Numbered from the stretch's first letter, positions 1-6,137 are shown. The stretch is DNA of 8,484 bases from Dehalococcoidales bacterium (GCA_012520835.1 JAAYNN010000069.1:1-8484), one strand, 5' to 3'. A program made the numbers and translations. The notes: a model not told the origin generated them from the letters alone.

Positions 1-1
1 C

Positions 2-184
2 CTAAAACGAACATTAACAAGAAATGAAGCATTAAGCCGCAGAATAGAAGCTGAAACCAATGCAAGAATTAGAAATCATTTGAGTAAGAAGATAGAAGAA
101 AAATCGATAAATCAATATAAACAATCCGTAGATAATCCCCTTAAAGCACTTATAATAAAAATTAAAAAATTAATCAAATACTAA
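2..184 (+). CDS. 3' end of an unrecognised plus-strand gene (partial)
   Basis: An open frame enters from the left edge and runs 60 codons to a TAA at 182-184. It contains no internal methionine, so it can only be the C-terminal end of a longer protein. The visible product is rich in Lys, Arg, Ile and Asn, looks mostly helical, and ends in a strongly basic tail (ALIIKIKKLIKY). I do not recognise the family. Bases 1-180 are about 27% GC by hand count, far below the ribosomal cluster. An open frame of this length is unlikely, though not impossible, by chance in such AT-rich DNA, where stop codons are frequent. The gene converges on rpsI. Low GC could reflect acquired DNA or simply a poorly conserved gene. 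No clear terminator follows it on its own strand. Confidence 0.5.
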   Translation, partial: LKRTLTRNEALSRRIEAETNARIRNHLSKKIEEKSINQYKQSVDNPLKALIIKIKKLIKY

Positions 185-310
185 CTGGCACTAAAATGTT
201 GGGGGAAAAATAGGGGTAGCAAATGAAATTTAGCCATATTGATAAAAAAGAAACTGAAAACAATGTGGGAGTTCAAGATAGTGAAGGATCTAAGACCTAC
301 CGAAGGGCAT

Positions 311-340
311 TCAGACTTCTTCGCTTCGCTCAGAGTGACA
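311..340. repeat. short interspersed repeat-like segment
   Basis: Read on the minus strand, the core is TGTCACTCTGAGCGAAGCGA followed by AGAAGT. It includes the tandem-like GAGCGAAGCGAAGAA. From memory, near-identical strings recur in non-coding DNA of many bacterial drafts, including Chloroflexota, as short dispersed repeats. There is only one copy in this window, so the repeat nature is inferred and not demonstrated. It sits in the intergenic flank just beyond the rpsI terminator, a usual place for such elements. Confidence 0.4.
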
Positions 341-363
341 TCCCCACCCCGAATGTTTCCTCC

Positions 364-373
364 CGACGCGTCG
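364..373. repeat. 10-base perfect palindrome CGACGCGTCG
   Basis: CGACGCGTCG is its own reverse complement. It stands in a GC-rich patch within an otherwise AT-rich flank, about 35 bases beyond the rpsI terminator hairpin. It may belong to the same repeat-like unit as 311-340. A protein-binding role is possible but nothing else supports it. Confidence 0.35.
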
Positions 374-402
374 AGACTCCGGCATAACAGATAGCTTAAC
401 AA

Positions 403-437
403 ACAAAAAGGCTGCAAGGTACGAATCTTGCAGCCTT
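403..437 (-). terminator. intrinsic terminator of the ribosomal cluster
   Basis: A perfect 11-base inverted repeat (408-418 AAGGCTGCAAG, 427-437 CTTGCAGCCTT) encloses an 8-base loop. On the minus strand the stem is followed directly by TTTTTGTTTGTT, which gives the classical GC-stem plus U-run of a Rho-independent terminator. It begins 28 bases after the rpsI stop codon, so it ends the whole cluster. On the plus strand the stem is followed by CTCTATTCC, too poor in T to stop the converging gene efficiently. Confidence 0.93.
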
Positions 438-465
438 CTCTATTCCGTATAATAATCGCAGGATA

Positions 466-873
466 TTAACGCTTGGTATACTGAGGAGCCTTACGGGCAC
501 GCTTGAGACCCGGCTTCTTCCTTTCCTTGGCACGCGAATCGCGCGTCAGAAGGCCGTCCCCCCTTAAAGCCGCCTTAAACTTCTCGTCTTCTTTTAACAG
601 GGCACGCGAAATCCCCATCGATATGGCACCGGCCTGACCGGAAACACCGCCGCCGTCTACCTTTACCGAAACATCGAATTTACCCATGGTTTCGGTAACC
701 ATAAACGGTTTGATGATCGCCTGGCGATGCTCGAAACGGACGAACCGTTGGTCGTAGGGCATCCCGTTTATAAGTATTTCCCCGCTCCCCGGCATGATTC
801 TTACCTGAGCGACGGCTGTTTTACGCCTGCCTGTTCCCTGCGAATAAGTCTTCTTTTTCAAAGTTCCCCTCAC
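466..873 (-). CDS. rpsI: 30S ribosomal protein S9
   Basis: S9 of the small subunit, whose C-terminal tail reaches the P-site tRNA anticodon stem. The S9 signature is clear: GTGRRKTAVAQVR near residues 13-25, the loop GGGVSGQAGAISMGISRALL near 74-93, the DGLLTRDSR motif near 106-114, and the basic tail GLKRARKAPQYTKR. It ends in TKR where many S9 proteins end in SKR. The start is uncertain. The longest reading begins with GTG at 871-873 (135 residues) but has no good Shine-Dalgarno upstream. A TTG at 859-861 (131 residues) has AGGGGA just before it. Either gives a normal S9 length. It follows rplM by 15 bases in the conserved L13-S9 pair and is the last gene before the terminator. Confidence 0.97.
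   Translation of the reverse strand: MRGTLKKKTYSQGTGRRKTAVAQVRIMPGSGEILINGMPYDQRFVRFEHRQAIIKPFMVTETMGKFDVSVKVDGGGVSGQAGAISMGISRALLKEDEKFKAALRGDGLLTRDSRAKERKKPGLKRARKAPQYTKR
865..870 (-). promoter_or_regulatory. possible ribosome-binding site favouring a TTG start of rpsI
   Basis: On the minus strand AGGGGA stands 3 bases before TTG 859-861. It lies inside the longer GTG-initiated reading. The spacing is short, but the GTG at 873 has only an AT-rich sequence upstream. If used, S9 would begin MKKKTYSQGTGRRK, which resembles the short N-termini usual in the family. Confidence 0.4.
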
Positions 874-888
874 ACACTATAAACCGAT

Positions 889-1311
889 TTATTTTTTGGC
901 AGCCACCTGAGCTGCATGGGGATGAGCTTCCCCGGCGTAGACCTTTAATTTCTTTATCATGCTGGCACCCAGGCGGTTGCGAGGCAACATCCCTTTTACA
1001 GCATGCTCGATAACAAATTCCGGCCTGGTTTTCAGCATTTCGTCTAAAGAAATTGCCTTGAAACCGCCGGAGTAACCGGAATGGCGATAGTAGAACTTGC
1101 CGGTTCCCTTGTTACCGCTAGTGCGGATTTTGCCGGCGTTGATGATAACCACATAATCACCGGTATCGATATTGCGGGTGAATATCGCCTTGTTCTTACC
1201 CATCAGTAAACGGGCAACCTCCGTCGCCAGGCGGCCAAGCACCTGGTCCGTGGCATCGATAACATGCCATTCCCGCTTAATATCCGAAGCTTTTGCACTA
1301 TATGTTTTCAC
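889..1311 (-). CDS. rplM: 50S ribosomal protein L13
   Basis: L13 is an early-assembling large-subunit protein that binds 23S rRNA. At 140 residues it has the usual length, and the whole sequence follows the family: MKTYSAKASDIKREWHVIDA at the N-terminus, VLGRLATEVARLLMGKNK at about 24-41, NIDTGDYVVIINAGKI at 47-62, YYRHSGYSGG at 74-83, and VKGMLPRNRLG at 105-115, ending in KVYAGEAHPHAAQ. The start codon is GTG (1309-1311), supported by AGGGGAAG six bases upstream and by the match of the N-terminus to known L13. The gene begins 14 bases inside the end of truA, so its translation is probably coupled to truA. It is paired with rpsI downstream. Confidence 0.98.
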   Translation of the reverse strand: MKTYSAKASDIKREWHVIDATDQVLGRLATEVARLLMGKNKAIFTRNIDTGDYVVIINAGKIRTSGNKGTGKFYYRHSGYSGGFKAISLDEMLKTRPEFVIEHAVKGMLPRNRLGASMIKKLKVYAGEAHPHAAQVAAKK

Positions 1312-2104
1312 TATTTTCTTCCCCTAAGGATTTATTATAATTAACTTTCATCAGGCACAATCCTCTGGCAGGAGCCGCAGGACCGGCCAAACCAAGTTTT
1401 CTCGCTAACATTATACTATGAAACTCTTCCCCAGTCATCTTCCCCTGCCCCACCCTGATAAGAGCTCCGATGGTGTTACGCACCTGGTGCGGCAGGAAAG
1501 AGCTGGCCTTGATGCCGAAGATGACCATTTCTCCGTCCCGTTCGAAACAGGCGTTGTAAATACGGCGTACCGTACTTTTTAATTTCACCCCCAGGTTGCT
1601 GGCAAACGAAGCGAAATCGTGTTCGCCGACAAGCTGTGCTGCCGCGCTGTTCATCGCTTCGATATCCAGTTCCCCGCTTACCATGAAGGAATAATCCTCC
1701 CAGAGCGGAGACCTCACCCGGCTGTTCAATATGTAATATTTATATTCCCGGCTTACAGCCTTGCTTCTAATGTTGAATGAATCTTCAACCCTGTAAACCC
1801 TCTTAACTGCTATATCAATCGGCAGATAATAATTCAAGCCGCTTATAAACTTATCCGGCGCAACCGCCGAATGCGTCTTAAAGCTGACTACCTGCCCGAC
1901 GGCATGCACCCCGGTATCGGTTCTGCTGGCCGATGCCACCCTGAGTTTTTCACCAGTTAAGCGGTACAATGCCCGTTCCAGTTCACCCTGAATGGTAGGA
2001 AGTTTGGCCTGCAACTGGAACCCGAAATAATTGCTTCCTTTATATTCGACAATCAGAACCAGCCTTCTGATTTCTCTATCTGCCGGAGAGAAATTCTCCC
2101 CCAT
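1298..2104 (-). CDS. truA: tRNA pseudouridine(38-40) synthase TruA
   Basis: TruA isomerises uridines 38, 39 and 40 in the tRNA anticodon arm to pseudouridine, in the cytoplasm. The 268-residue protein has the catalytic motif SRTDTGVHA with the nucleophile Asp63, the FGFQLQ segment near 27-32, the REYKYYILN segment near 119-127 holding the conserved active-site Tyr121, and SSFLPHQVRNTIGALIRVGQG at about 201-221 in the second domain. ATG at 2102-2104 is the start, with only a weak AAGGG upstream. The last dozen residues (from about Asn257) look like a tail created by read-through into the rplM start region. It sits 31 bases after rplQ. truA next to rplM-rpsI is also known from Firmicutes and other lineages. 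Confidence 0.97.
   Translation of the reverse strand: MGENFSPADREIRRLVLIVEYKGSNYFGFQLQAKLPTIQGELERALYRLTGEKLRVASASRTDTGVHAVGQVVSFKTHSAVAPDKFISGLNYYLPIDIAVKRVYRVEDSFNIRSKAVSREYKYYILNSRVRSPLWEDYSFMVSGELDIEAMNSAAAQLVGEHDFASFASNLGVKLKSTVRRIYNACFERDGEMVIFGIKASSFLPHQVRNTIGALIRVGQGKMTGEEFHSIMLARKLGLAGPAAPARGLCLMKVNYNKSLGEENSENI
1318..1325 (-). promoter_or_regulatory. ribosome-binding site of rplM inside truA
   Basis: AGGGGAAG on the minus strand lies 6 bases before the GTG start of rplM. It is encoded within codons for Leu260-Gly261-Glu262-Glu263 of TruA. The site decides the GTG start and shows that the two genes really overlap. Confidence 0.75.
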
Positions 2105-2135
2105 TACTTATAACCCTTATTCGAATTTTAAATAA

Positions 2136-2498
2136 CTATTTTGCCTGCTCAACCAGTTCCAGCTGAACCATGCTTGCCCCGTCACCCTGGCGCGGACCCA
2201 GCTTGATAATGCGGGTATAGCCGCCGGGACGCTCTTTAAAACGCGGAGCAATATCGGAAAACACCTTCTCAATCACCTTCTCATTGTAAACGAAGGCTAA
2301 CATCTGCCGTCTGGCAGCCAGGTCGTTGCGCTTTCCCAGCGTGATGGTTTTTTCAGCCAGCCCCTGGACTTCCTTAGCCTTGGCTTCGGTAGTAACGATT
2401 TTCTCATAATCCAGTAAATCGGTCACCAGATTGCGGAACATGGCCATCCTGTGCGACGATTCCCTGTTAAGCTTTCTTCCTGATATTTTATGCCTCAT
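2136..2498 (-). CDS. rplQ: 50S ribosomal protein L17
   Basis: L17 binds 23S rRNA near the polypeptide exit tunnel. The 120-residue product matches the bacterial family from end to end: MRHKISGRKLNRESSHRMA at the N-terminus, FRNLVTDLLDYEKIVTTEAKAKEVQGLAEK at about 21-50, and the C-terminal GGYTRIIKLGPRQGDGASMV followed by LELVEQ. The ATG at 2496-2498 is preceded by AGGAAGAGG, a good ribosome-binding site. It follows rpoA by 23 bases, the order seen in nearly all bacterial alpha operons. Confidence 0.98.
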   Translation of the reverse strand: MRHKISGRKLNRESSHRMAMFRNLVTDLLDYEKIVTTEAKAKEVQGLAEKTITLGKRNDLAARRQMLAFVYNEKVIEKVFSDIAPRFKERPGGYTRIIKLGPRQGDGASMVQLELVEQAK

Positions 2499-2521
2499 TT
2501 TTGCCTCTTCCTGCTTGTTAC

Positions 2522-3523
2522 CTATTCGGCAGATTCTTTCTTTTTACTTTTCTTGGGCGTAGCAACCTCTTCTTCCTCTTCACCACCATCCACGCCGGCG
2601 GCGAAACTGAGACCGAGCGCCTTGAGACGTTCCTGAACTTCCTGGCGCGACTTCTCTCCGAAATTGCGTAATCCCAGTAGTTCCTTCTGGTCGGTACTGA
2701 CCAGTTCGCCGACAGTGTTGATGCCGCCGCGGCGCAGGCAATTCATTGCCCTGACGGAGAGGTCAAGTTGCTCGAGCGGCATATCGAATAATTCCTGAGG
2801 AATGGAAGCCTTTAAAGCCTTCTTTTCCTCGGCAATCTGCGAAACCTTGCTAAATTCGACAAACGGCGTAATCTGCTCAACCAGTATGGAGGCGGAATTG
2901 CTCATGGCATCCGCCGGAGCAATAGTACCGTCCGTCCAGATTTCCAGAATCAGACGCTCGCGGCTGCTGGTTTCTCCGACATGTATCGGCTCGATGCTGT
3001 AATTTACCTTGCGCACCGGCGTAAAAATGGCATCTATGGGAATAGTGCCTACCGATAAATTGTCGGTCGATTCCGCCGCTTTAAAACCCATGCCGATCTC
3101 GACATCGAAATCGACGTAAAAGCGCGCTTCCGGCGAATCAACGGTTGCCAGATATAAATCGGGATTAACGATCTCAAAATCCGTTGAAGGATTGATATCG
3201 CTGGCATAAATCGGGCCTTCTTTCTGCTTTTCCAGCGACAACCTGGCCGGCCTTTCGGAAAGTGCTTTCAAACGCAATGCCTTGACGTTCAGTATGAACT
3301 CCAGTACATCCTCTTTTACATAGGGGATGGGGGTGAACTCATGCTGAACACCCTCTATCCTGATCCTGGTAACGGCAGCTCCCGGCAAAAAACCCAGAAG
3401 TATACGGCGCAAAGAATTGCCCAGAGTTGTACCGAAACCCTTTTCCAGCGGTTCTACTATAAAACGCCCGTATTTATCGTCACCTTCAACACATTCTATA
3501 TTAGATACAGATAAACCAAACAA
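2522..3523 (-). CDS. rpoA: DNA-directed RNA polymerase subunit alpha
   Basis: Alpha dimerises to nucleate assembly of beta and beta', and its C-terminal domain contacts UP elements and activators. The 333-residue protein has the N-terminal domain with GFGTTLGNSLRRILLGFLPG at about 29-48 and the HEFTPIPYVKEDVLEFILN segment at 61-79. A linker near 230-250 leads to the C-terminal domain (about 250-305) with LDLSVRAMNCLRRGGINTVG. There Arg258, Asn261 and Cys262 match the E. coli DNA-contact residues Arg265, Asn268 and Cys269, and Arg264 replaces Lys271. The tail after 310 is an acidic run (GGEEEEEV) then a lysine-rich end. The start is TTG (3521-3523): no ATG lies nearby in frame and a strong GGAGGTGG precedes it. 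rpsD lies 23 bases upstream and rplQ follows. Confidence 0.98.
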   Translation of the reverse strand: MFGLSVSNIECVEGDDKYGRFIVEPLEKGFGTTLGNSLRRILLGFLPGAAVTRIRIEGVQHEFTPIPYVKEDVLEFILNVKALRLKALSERPARLSLEKQKEGPIYASDINPSTDFEIVNPDLYLATVDSPEARFYVDFDVEIGMGFKAAESTDNLSVGTIPIDAIFTPVRKVNYSIEPIHVGETSSRERLILEIWTDGTIAPADAMSNSASILVEQITPFVEFSKVSQIAEEKKALKASIPQELFDMPLEQLDLSVRAMNCLRRGGINTVGELVSTDQKELLGLRNFGEKSRQEVQERLKALGLSFAAGVDGGEEEEEVATPKKSKKKESAE

Positions 3524-3526
3524 ACG

Positions 3527-3534
3527 CCACCTCC
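3527..3534 (-). promoter_or_regulatory. strong ribosome-binding site for the TTG start of rpoA
   Basis: GGAGGTGG on the minus strand ends 3 bases before TTG 3521-3523 (6 bases from the GGAGG core). No other usable in-frame start is close, so the site fixes the TTG start of the alpha subunit. Confidence 0.8.
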
Positions 3535-3546
3535 TTGCCAGCCCGG

Positions 3547-4170
3547 CTATCTTGAGTAGTACTCGACTACAGACGCCATATTAAATTTCGCCTCGATATC
3601 ATCGGGCGTCGGCAAAGATATTACCTTACCAATAATTTTCTCTTTATCCAGGTTCAACCACCCCGGGACTATTTTACTGCCAAGAGACTTGGACATTATC
3701 TTGTAGTATTCGCTCTTGGTGCTTTTGCCATGCCAGCTGATCACATCACCTTCTTTTACAAAGCATGAAGGTATATCGGTCTTTTTTCCATTGACATCGA
3801 AATGCCCGTGCTTTACCAGCTGACGCGCCTGTGCTCTCGAATCGGCAAACCCGAGACGATAGACTACATTGTCAAGACGCCTTTCCAGTAATACCAGCAG
3901 ATTTTCGCCGGTGATACCGGTTTTTCTCTCAGCCTCAGAGAATATTCTCCTGAACTGTCTTTCTAAGATTCCATAGCTGTGACGCACTTTTTGCTTCTCA
4001 CGTATCTGTTCGCCGCGGTCTGAAAGGCGGCGACGGCGTCCCAGCTGGGGCCCGGGAGCCCTGGGGCGCTTGTCAAGCGTACATTTGGTAATACATTTGC
4101 TGCCTTTAAGCATTAACTTATCGCCGCTGCGCCTGCACAGACGGCAGACTGCTCCAGTATATCTAGCCAT
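3547..4170 (-). CDS. rpsD: 30S ribosomal protein S4, zinc-binding type
   Basis: S4 is a primary 16S rRNA binder that starts assembly of the small-subunit body. In several bacteria it also represses its own operon. The 207-residue protein has an N-terminal zinc knuckle with Cys9, Cys12, Cys26 and Cys30, followed by the basic RPRAPGPQLGRRRRLSDRG. The S4 RNA-binding domain starts near residue 97 with RRLDNVVYRLGFADSRAQAR and continues through VKHGHFDVNGKK. The last part holds WLNLDKEKIIGKV and ends in VVEYYSR. The ATG at 4168-4170 follows rpsK by 3 bases, and its ribosome-binding site AGGAGGAG (4181-4188) lies inside the final Arg codons of rpsK. Four cysteines mark the C+ form, as opposed to the zinc-free form induced by zinc starvation in some bacteria. 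Confidence 0.98.
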   Translation of the reverse strand: MARYTGAVCRLCRRSGDKLMLKGSKCITKCTLDKRPRAPGPQLGRRRRLSDRGEQIREKQKVRHSYGILERQFRRIFSEAERKTGITGENLLVLLERRLDNVVYRLGFADSRAQARQLVKHGHFDVNGKKTDIPSCFVKEGDVISWHGKSTKSEYYKIMSKSLGSKIVPGWLNLDKEKIIGKVISLPTPDDIEAKFNMASVVEYYSR

Positions 4171-4173
4171 TCT

Positions 4174-4572
4174 TTAGACTCTCCTCCTTTTACGCGCGCG
4201 GCAGCCATTATGAGGTATGGGGGTAATATCCCTGATACTGGTGACATATAAACCCGCTGCCTGCAATGCACGAACAGCCGCTTCACGACCGCTGCCCGGT
4301 CCTTTAACATATACGTCTATCTGGCGCAATCCGTGCTCCATGGCTTTATGGGCTGCATTGGTAGCCGCCATCTGCGCTGCAAAGGGAGTGCCTTTGCGCG
4401 AACCCTTAAAACCGGCGGCGCCGGCGCTGGCCGATGAAATAACGTTGCCCGCAGGATCGGTCAGGGATATTATCGTATTGTTAAAAGTTGCCTGAATATA
4501 AGCCCTTCCACTCGGAATAGACTTTCGGTCTTTTTTGCTTACTTTTGCCTTTGCTTTCTTGTTAGCTGCCAT
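4174..4572 (-). CDS. rpsK: 30S ribosomal protein S11
   Basis: S11 sits on the platform of the small subunit near the mRNA exit and the Shine-Dalgarno helix. The 132-residue product has the lysine-rich N-terminus, then GRAYIQATFNNTIISLTDPAG (22-42), GFKGSRKGTPFAAQMAA (54-70), the KGPGSGREAAVRALQAAGL signature (90-108), and the universally conserved end TPIPHNGCRARKRRRV. ATG 4570-4572 is preceded by GGGAG. The gene lies 21 bases after rpsM. Its 3' end doubles as the ribosome-binding site of rpsD. Confidence 0.98.
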   Translation of the reverse strand: MAANKKAKAKVSKKDRKSIPSGRAYIQATFNNTIISLTDPAGNVISSASAGAAGFKGSRKGTPFAAQMAATNAAHKAMEHGLRQIDVYVKGPGSGREAAVRALQAAGLYVTSIRDITPIPHNGCRARKRRRV

Positions 4573-4593
4573 CTATTTGTTTCTCCCTTAATA

Positions 4594-4983
4594 CTAGGTC
4601 TTAGCCATGCCGCGCTTCTGTCCTCTGCCGGCCACTGTCTTCTTTGCGCCCTTCTTGCTACGCGCATTGGTGCGTGTTCTCTGTCCATGTGCCGGAAGAT
4701 TACGGCGATGCCTCAGGCCGCGGTAGCTGCCGATATCTATGAGTCGTTTAATGTTTAAAGTGACCTCTTTCCTGAGTTCACCTTCGGTTATATATTCACG
4801 GTCGATAATTTCACGAAGCCGGTTGGTCTCCGCTTCCGTCAGGTCATCCGTCTTTGTGGTCGGATCGATTCCGGCCTTCTCCAGTATTTTCACGCTGAAG
4901 GTCGGGCCTATGCCATGAATATACTGCAATGCATACTTAATTTGCTTATTTTTAGGGATATCAACCCCGGCTATACGTGCCAT
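4594..4983 (-). CDS. rpsM: 30S ribosomal protein S13
   Basis: S13 in the head of the small subunit forms bridges to the large subunit and contacts P-site tRNA through its basic tail. The 129-residue product shows the N-terminal MARIAGVDIPKNKQIKYALQ, the helix-hairpin region YIHGIGPTFSVKILEKAGID (21-40), and the conserved GSYRGLRHRRNLPAHGQRTR (85-104) followed by TNARSKKG. It closes with a lysine- and arginine-rich tail. ATG 4981-4983 has a near-perfect AAGGAGG (4989-4995) 5 bases upstream. The gap to rpmJ is only 24 bases, too little for the S4-binding leader known before E. coli rpsM unless it overlaps rpmJ. Confidence 0.98.
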   Translation of the reverse strand: MARIAGVDIPKNKQIKYALQYIHGIGPTFSVKILEKAGIDPTTKTDDLTEAETNRLREIIDREYITEGELRKEVTLNIKRLIDIGSYRGLRHRRNLPAHGQRTRTNARSKKGAKKTVAGRGQKRGMAKT

Positions 4984-5007
4984 TTATTCCTCCTTAAAGA
5001 CACCCGT

Positions 5008-5121
5008 CTAACCCTGACGCTGCTTATGTTTGGGATTAGTGCAGATATTTCTGACCACGCCGCGTCGCTTTACTATCTTGCATTTTTCACACCTGGTTTT
5101 AATTGATGCTCTGACTTTCAT
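5008..5121 (-). CDS. rpmJ: 50S ribosomal protein L36, zinc-ribbon type
   Basis: A 37-codon gene between infA and rpsM. Translation gives MKVRASIKTRCEKCKIVKRR then GVVRNICTNPKHKQRQG, the whole length of bacterial L36. The zinc ligands Cys11, Cys14, Cys27 and His32 are all present, so this is the zinc-containing form and not the Cys-less paralogue. L36 is a late-assembling large-subunit protein that organises 23S rRNA helices. ATG 5119-5121 is preceded by AGAGG with about 6 bases between. It lies 35 bases after infA and 24 before rpsM, the standard bacterial order. Confidence 0.97.
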   Translation of the reverse strand: MKVRASIKTRCEKCKIVKRRGVVRNICTNPKHKQRQG

Positions 5122-5156
5122 TATAACCTCTTACTCACTTTGCCCGGATGCACCGC

Positions 5157-5375
5157 CTATTTCAAGCGATAAGTTATCCTCCCTCGACTTAAATCATAGG
5201 GCGATAATTCGATTAATACTTTGTCTCCGGGTAATATTCTAATATAATGTACTCTTATTTTACCAGAAATATGGGCTAAAACTCTATGTCCGTTCGCCAG
5301 CTCTACATTGAACGTAGCATTTGGCAGAGCCTCAACAACCACTCCCTCGACTTCGATAGCCTCTTTTTTAGCCAT
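5157..5375 (-). CDS. infA: translation initiation factor IF-1
   Basis: IF1 binds the 30S A site and helps IF2 and IF3 select the initiator tRNA. The 72-residue product is the standard length and forms a single S1-type OB fold. Family features are the N-terminal MAKKEAIEVEGVVVEALPNA, the central FNVELANGHRVLAHISGKIR at about 22-41, and the C-terminal GDKVLIELSPYDLSRGRITY followed by RLK. ATG 5373-5375 follows a GGAG-containing stretch, 12 bases after map. infA between map and rpmJ is the usual arrangement in Gram-positives and many other phyla. Confidence 0.98.
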   Translation of the reverse strand: MAKKEAIEVEGVVVEALPNATFNVELANGHRVLAHISGKIRVHYIRILPGDKVLIELSPYDLSRGRITYRLK

Positions 5376-5387
5376 TATTCTCCATCC

Positions 5388-6137
5388 TTATAATACGGTG
5401 AGTACCTCAGGCTCACCATCGGTAATCGCAATAGTATGTTCGAAATGCGCCGATAAGCTGCCGTCGGCGGTATAAACCACCCAGCCGTCCTTGCCGGGTT
5501 TGGTACGCCAATCACCCATATTGACCATCGGTTCTATTGCCAGCGTCATCCCTTTTTTTAATTCGATACCGGTGCCTCTCGTTCCGAAGTTGGGAATCAG
5601 CGGGTCTTCATGCATCTGCCTGCCGATGCCGTGACCGGTATATTCACGCACCACCGAAAAACCCCTCGATTCGGCATATTCCTGCACCGCAGCGCCGATA
5701 TCGCCTAATCTGGCACCGTCACGGGCGACCGATATGCCGGCCGCCAGCGCACCTTCGGTAACCCTTAAAAGTTCAGCCGCTTCAGGGCTGATATCCCCGA
5801 CTCCGATTGTTAAAGCGGCATCACCCTGATAGCCGTCGTATATCGAGCCGACATCCATCGAAACGATGTCACCGTTTTTAATAACCTTATCACCGGGGAT
5901 GCCGTGAACGATTTCTTCGTTTATAGAAACGCAAATACTGGCCGGATACCCGCAGTATCCCTTAAAAGATGATTTCGCTCCCAGCCTTTTTAATTCCCTT
6001 TCGGCAATCACATCCAGTTCCCTTGTTTTCATTCCCGCTTGCACGTTCTCTTTTAAGACATGCAATACTTCAGCCACAATCCGTCCGGCTATTCGCATAA
6101 CTGCAATTTCCCTTGCGGATTTTAATTTTATACTCAT
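5388..6137 (-). CDS. map: methionine aminopeptidase, type I
   Basis: Removes the initiator methionine from nascent proteins after deformylation. The 249-residue protein has the type I pita-bread fold without the type II insert. The dinuclear metal ligands are visible: Asp95 (SMDVGS), Asp106 (DGYQGDAALT), His169 (TGHGIG), Glu202 (AIEPM) and Glu233 (HFEHT). The substrate histidine is His78 in NEEIVHGIPGD. There is no N-terminal zinc or SH3-binding extension. ATG 6135-6137 overlaps the adk stop codon by one base (TAATG), so it is probably translated by ribosomes finishing adk. infA follows after 12 bases. Confidence 0.98.
   Translation of the reverse strand: MSIKLKSAREIAVMRIAGRIVAEVLHVLKENVQAGMKTRELDVIAERELKRLGAKSSFKGYCGYPASICVSINEEIVHGIPGDKVIKNGDIVSMDVGSIYDGYQGDAALTIGVGDISPEAAELLRVTEGALAAGISVARDGARLGDIGAAVQEYAESRGFSVVREYTGHGIGRQMHEDPLIPNFGTRGTGIELKKGMTLAIEPMVNMGDWRTKPGKDGWVVYTADGSLSAHFEHTIAITDGEPEVLTVL

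Larger units (their letters stand above)
185..407. other. intergenic stretch with no convincing gene
   Basis: This gap lies between the partial plus-strand gene and the rpsI terminator. Its first half is AT-rich and its second half is GC-richer. It holds a possible 54-codon plus-strand reading frame (223-387, ATG preceded by AGGGG at 6 bases), but the second half of that frame reads through the repeat-like segment near 311-340, so I do not call it a gene. A minus-strand frame over 181-417 has the same problem and also runs through the terminator. A weak imperfect stem (CCATATTG with CAATGTGG, near 233-275, one G-T pair) and a palindrome at 364-373 are the only other structures seen. Confidence 0.6.

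Noticed and set aside
233..275. Imperfect stem CCATATTG / CAATGTGG
   Set aside because: Eight pairs with one G-T, a 19-base or longer loop and no following T-run, so neither a terminator nor a clear regulatory hairpin.
181..417. 78-residue minus-strand frame after rpsI
   Set aside because: It lies downstream of the terminator hairpin and starts in its stem, translates the repeat-like segment, has no recognisable motifs and no ribosome-binding site that stands out.
1298..1340. L13 leader of the kind known from Firmicutes before rplM
   Set aside because: rplM begins inside truA, so there is no untranslated leader to hold such a structure.
5116..5126. TATAAT-like string at the rpmJ start
   Set aside because: It overlaps the start codon region, has no convincing -35 at the right distance, and rpmJ sits inside a tight operon.
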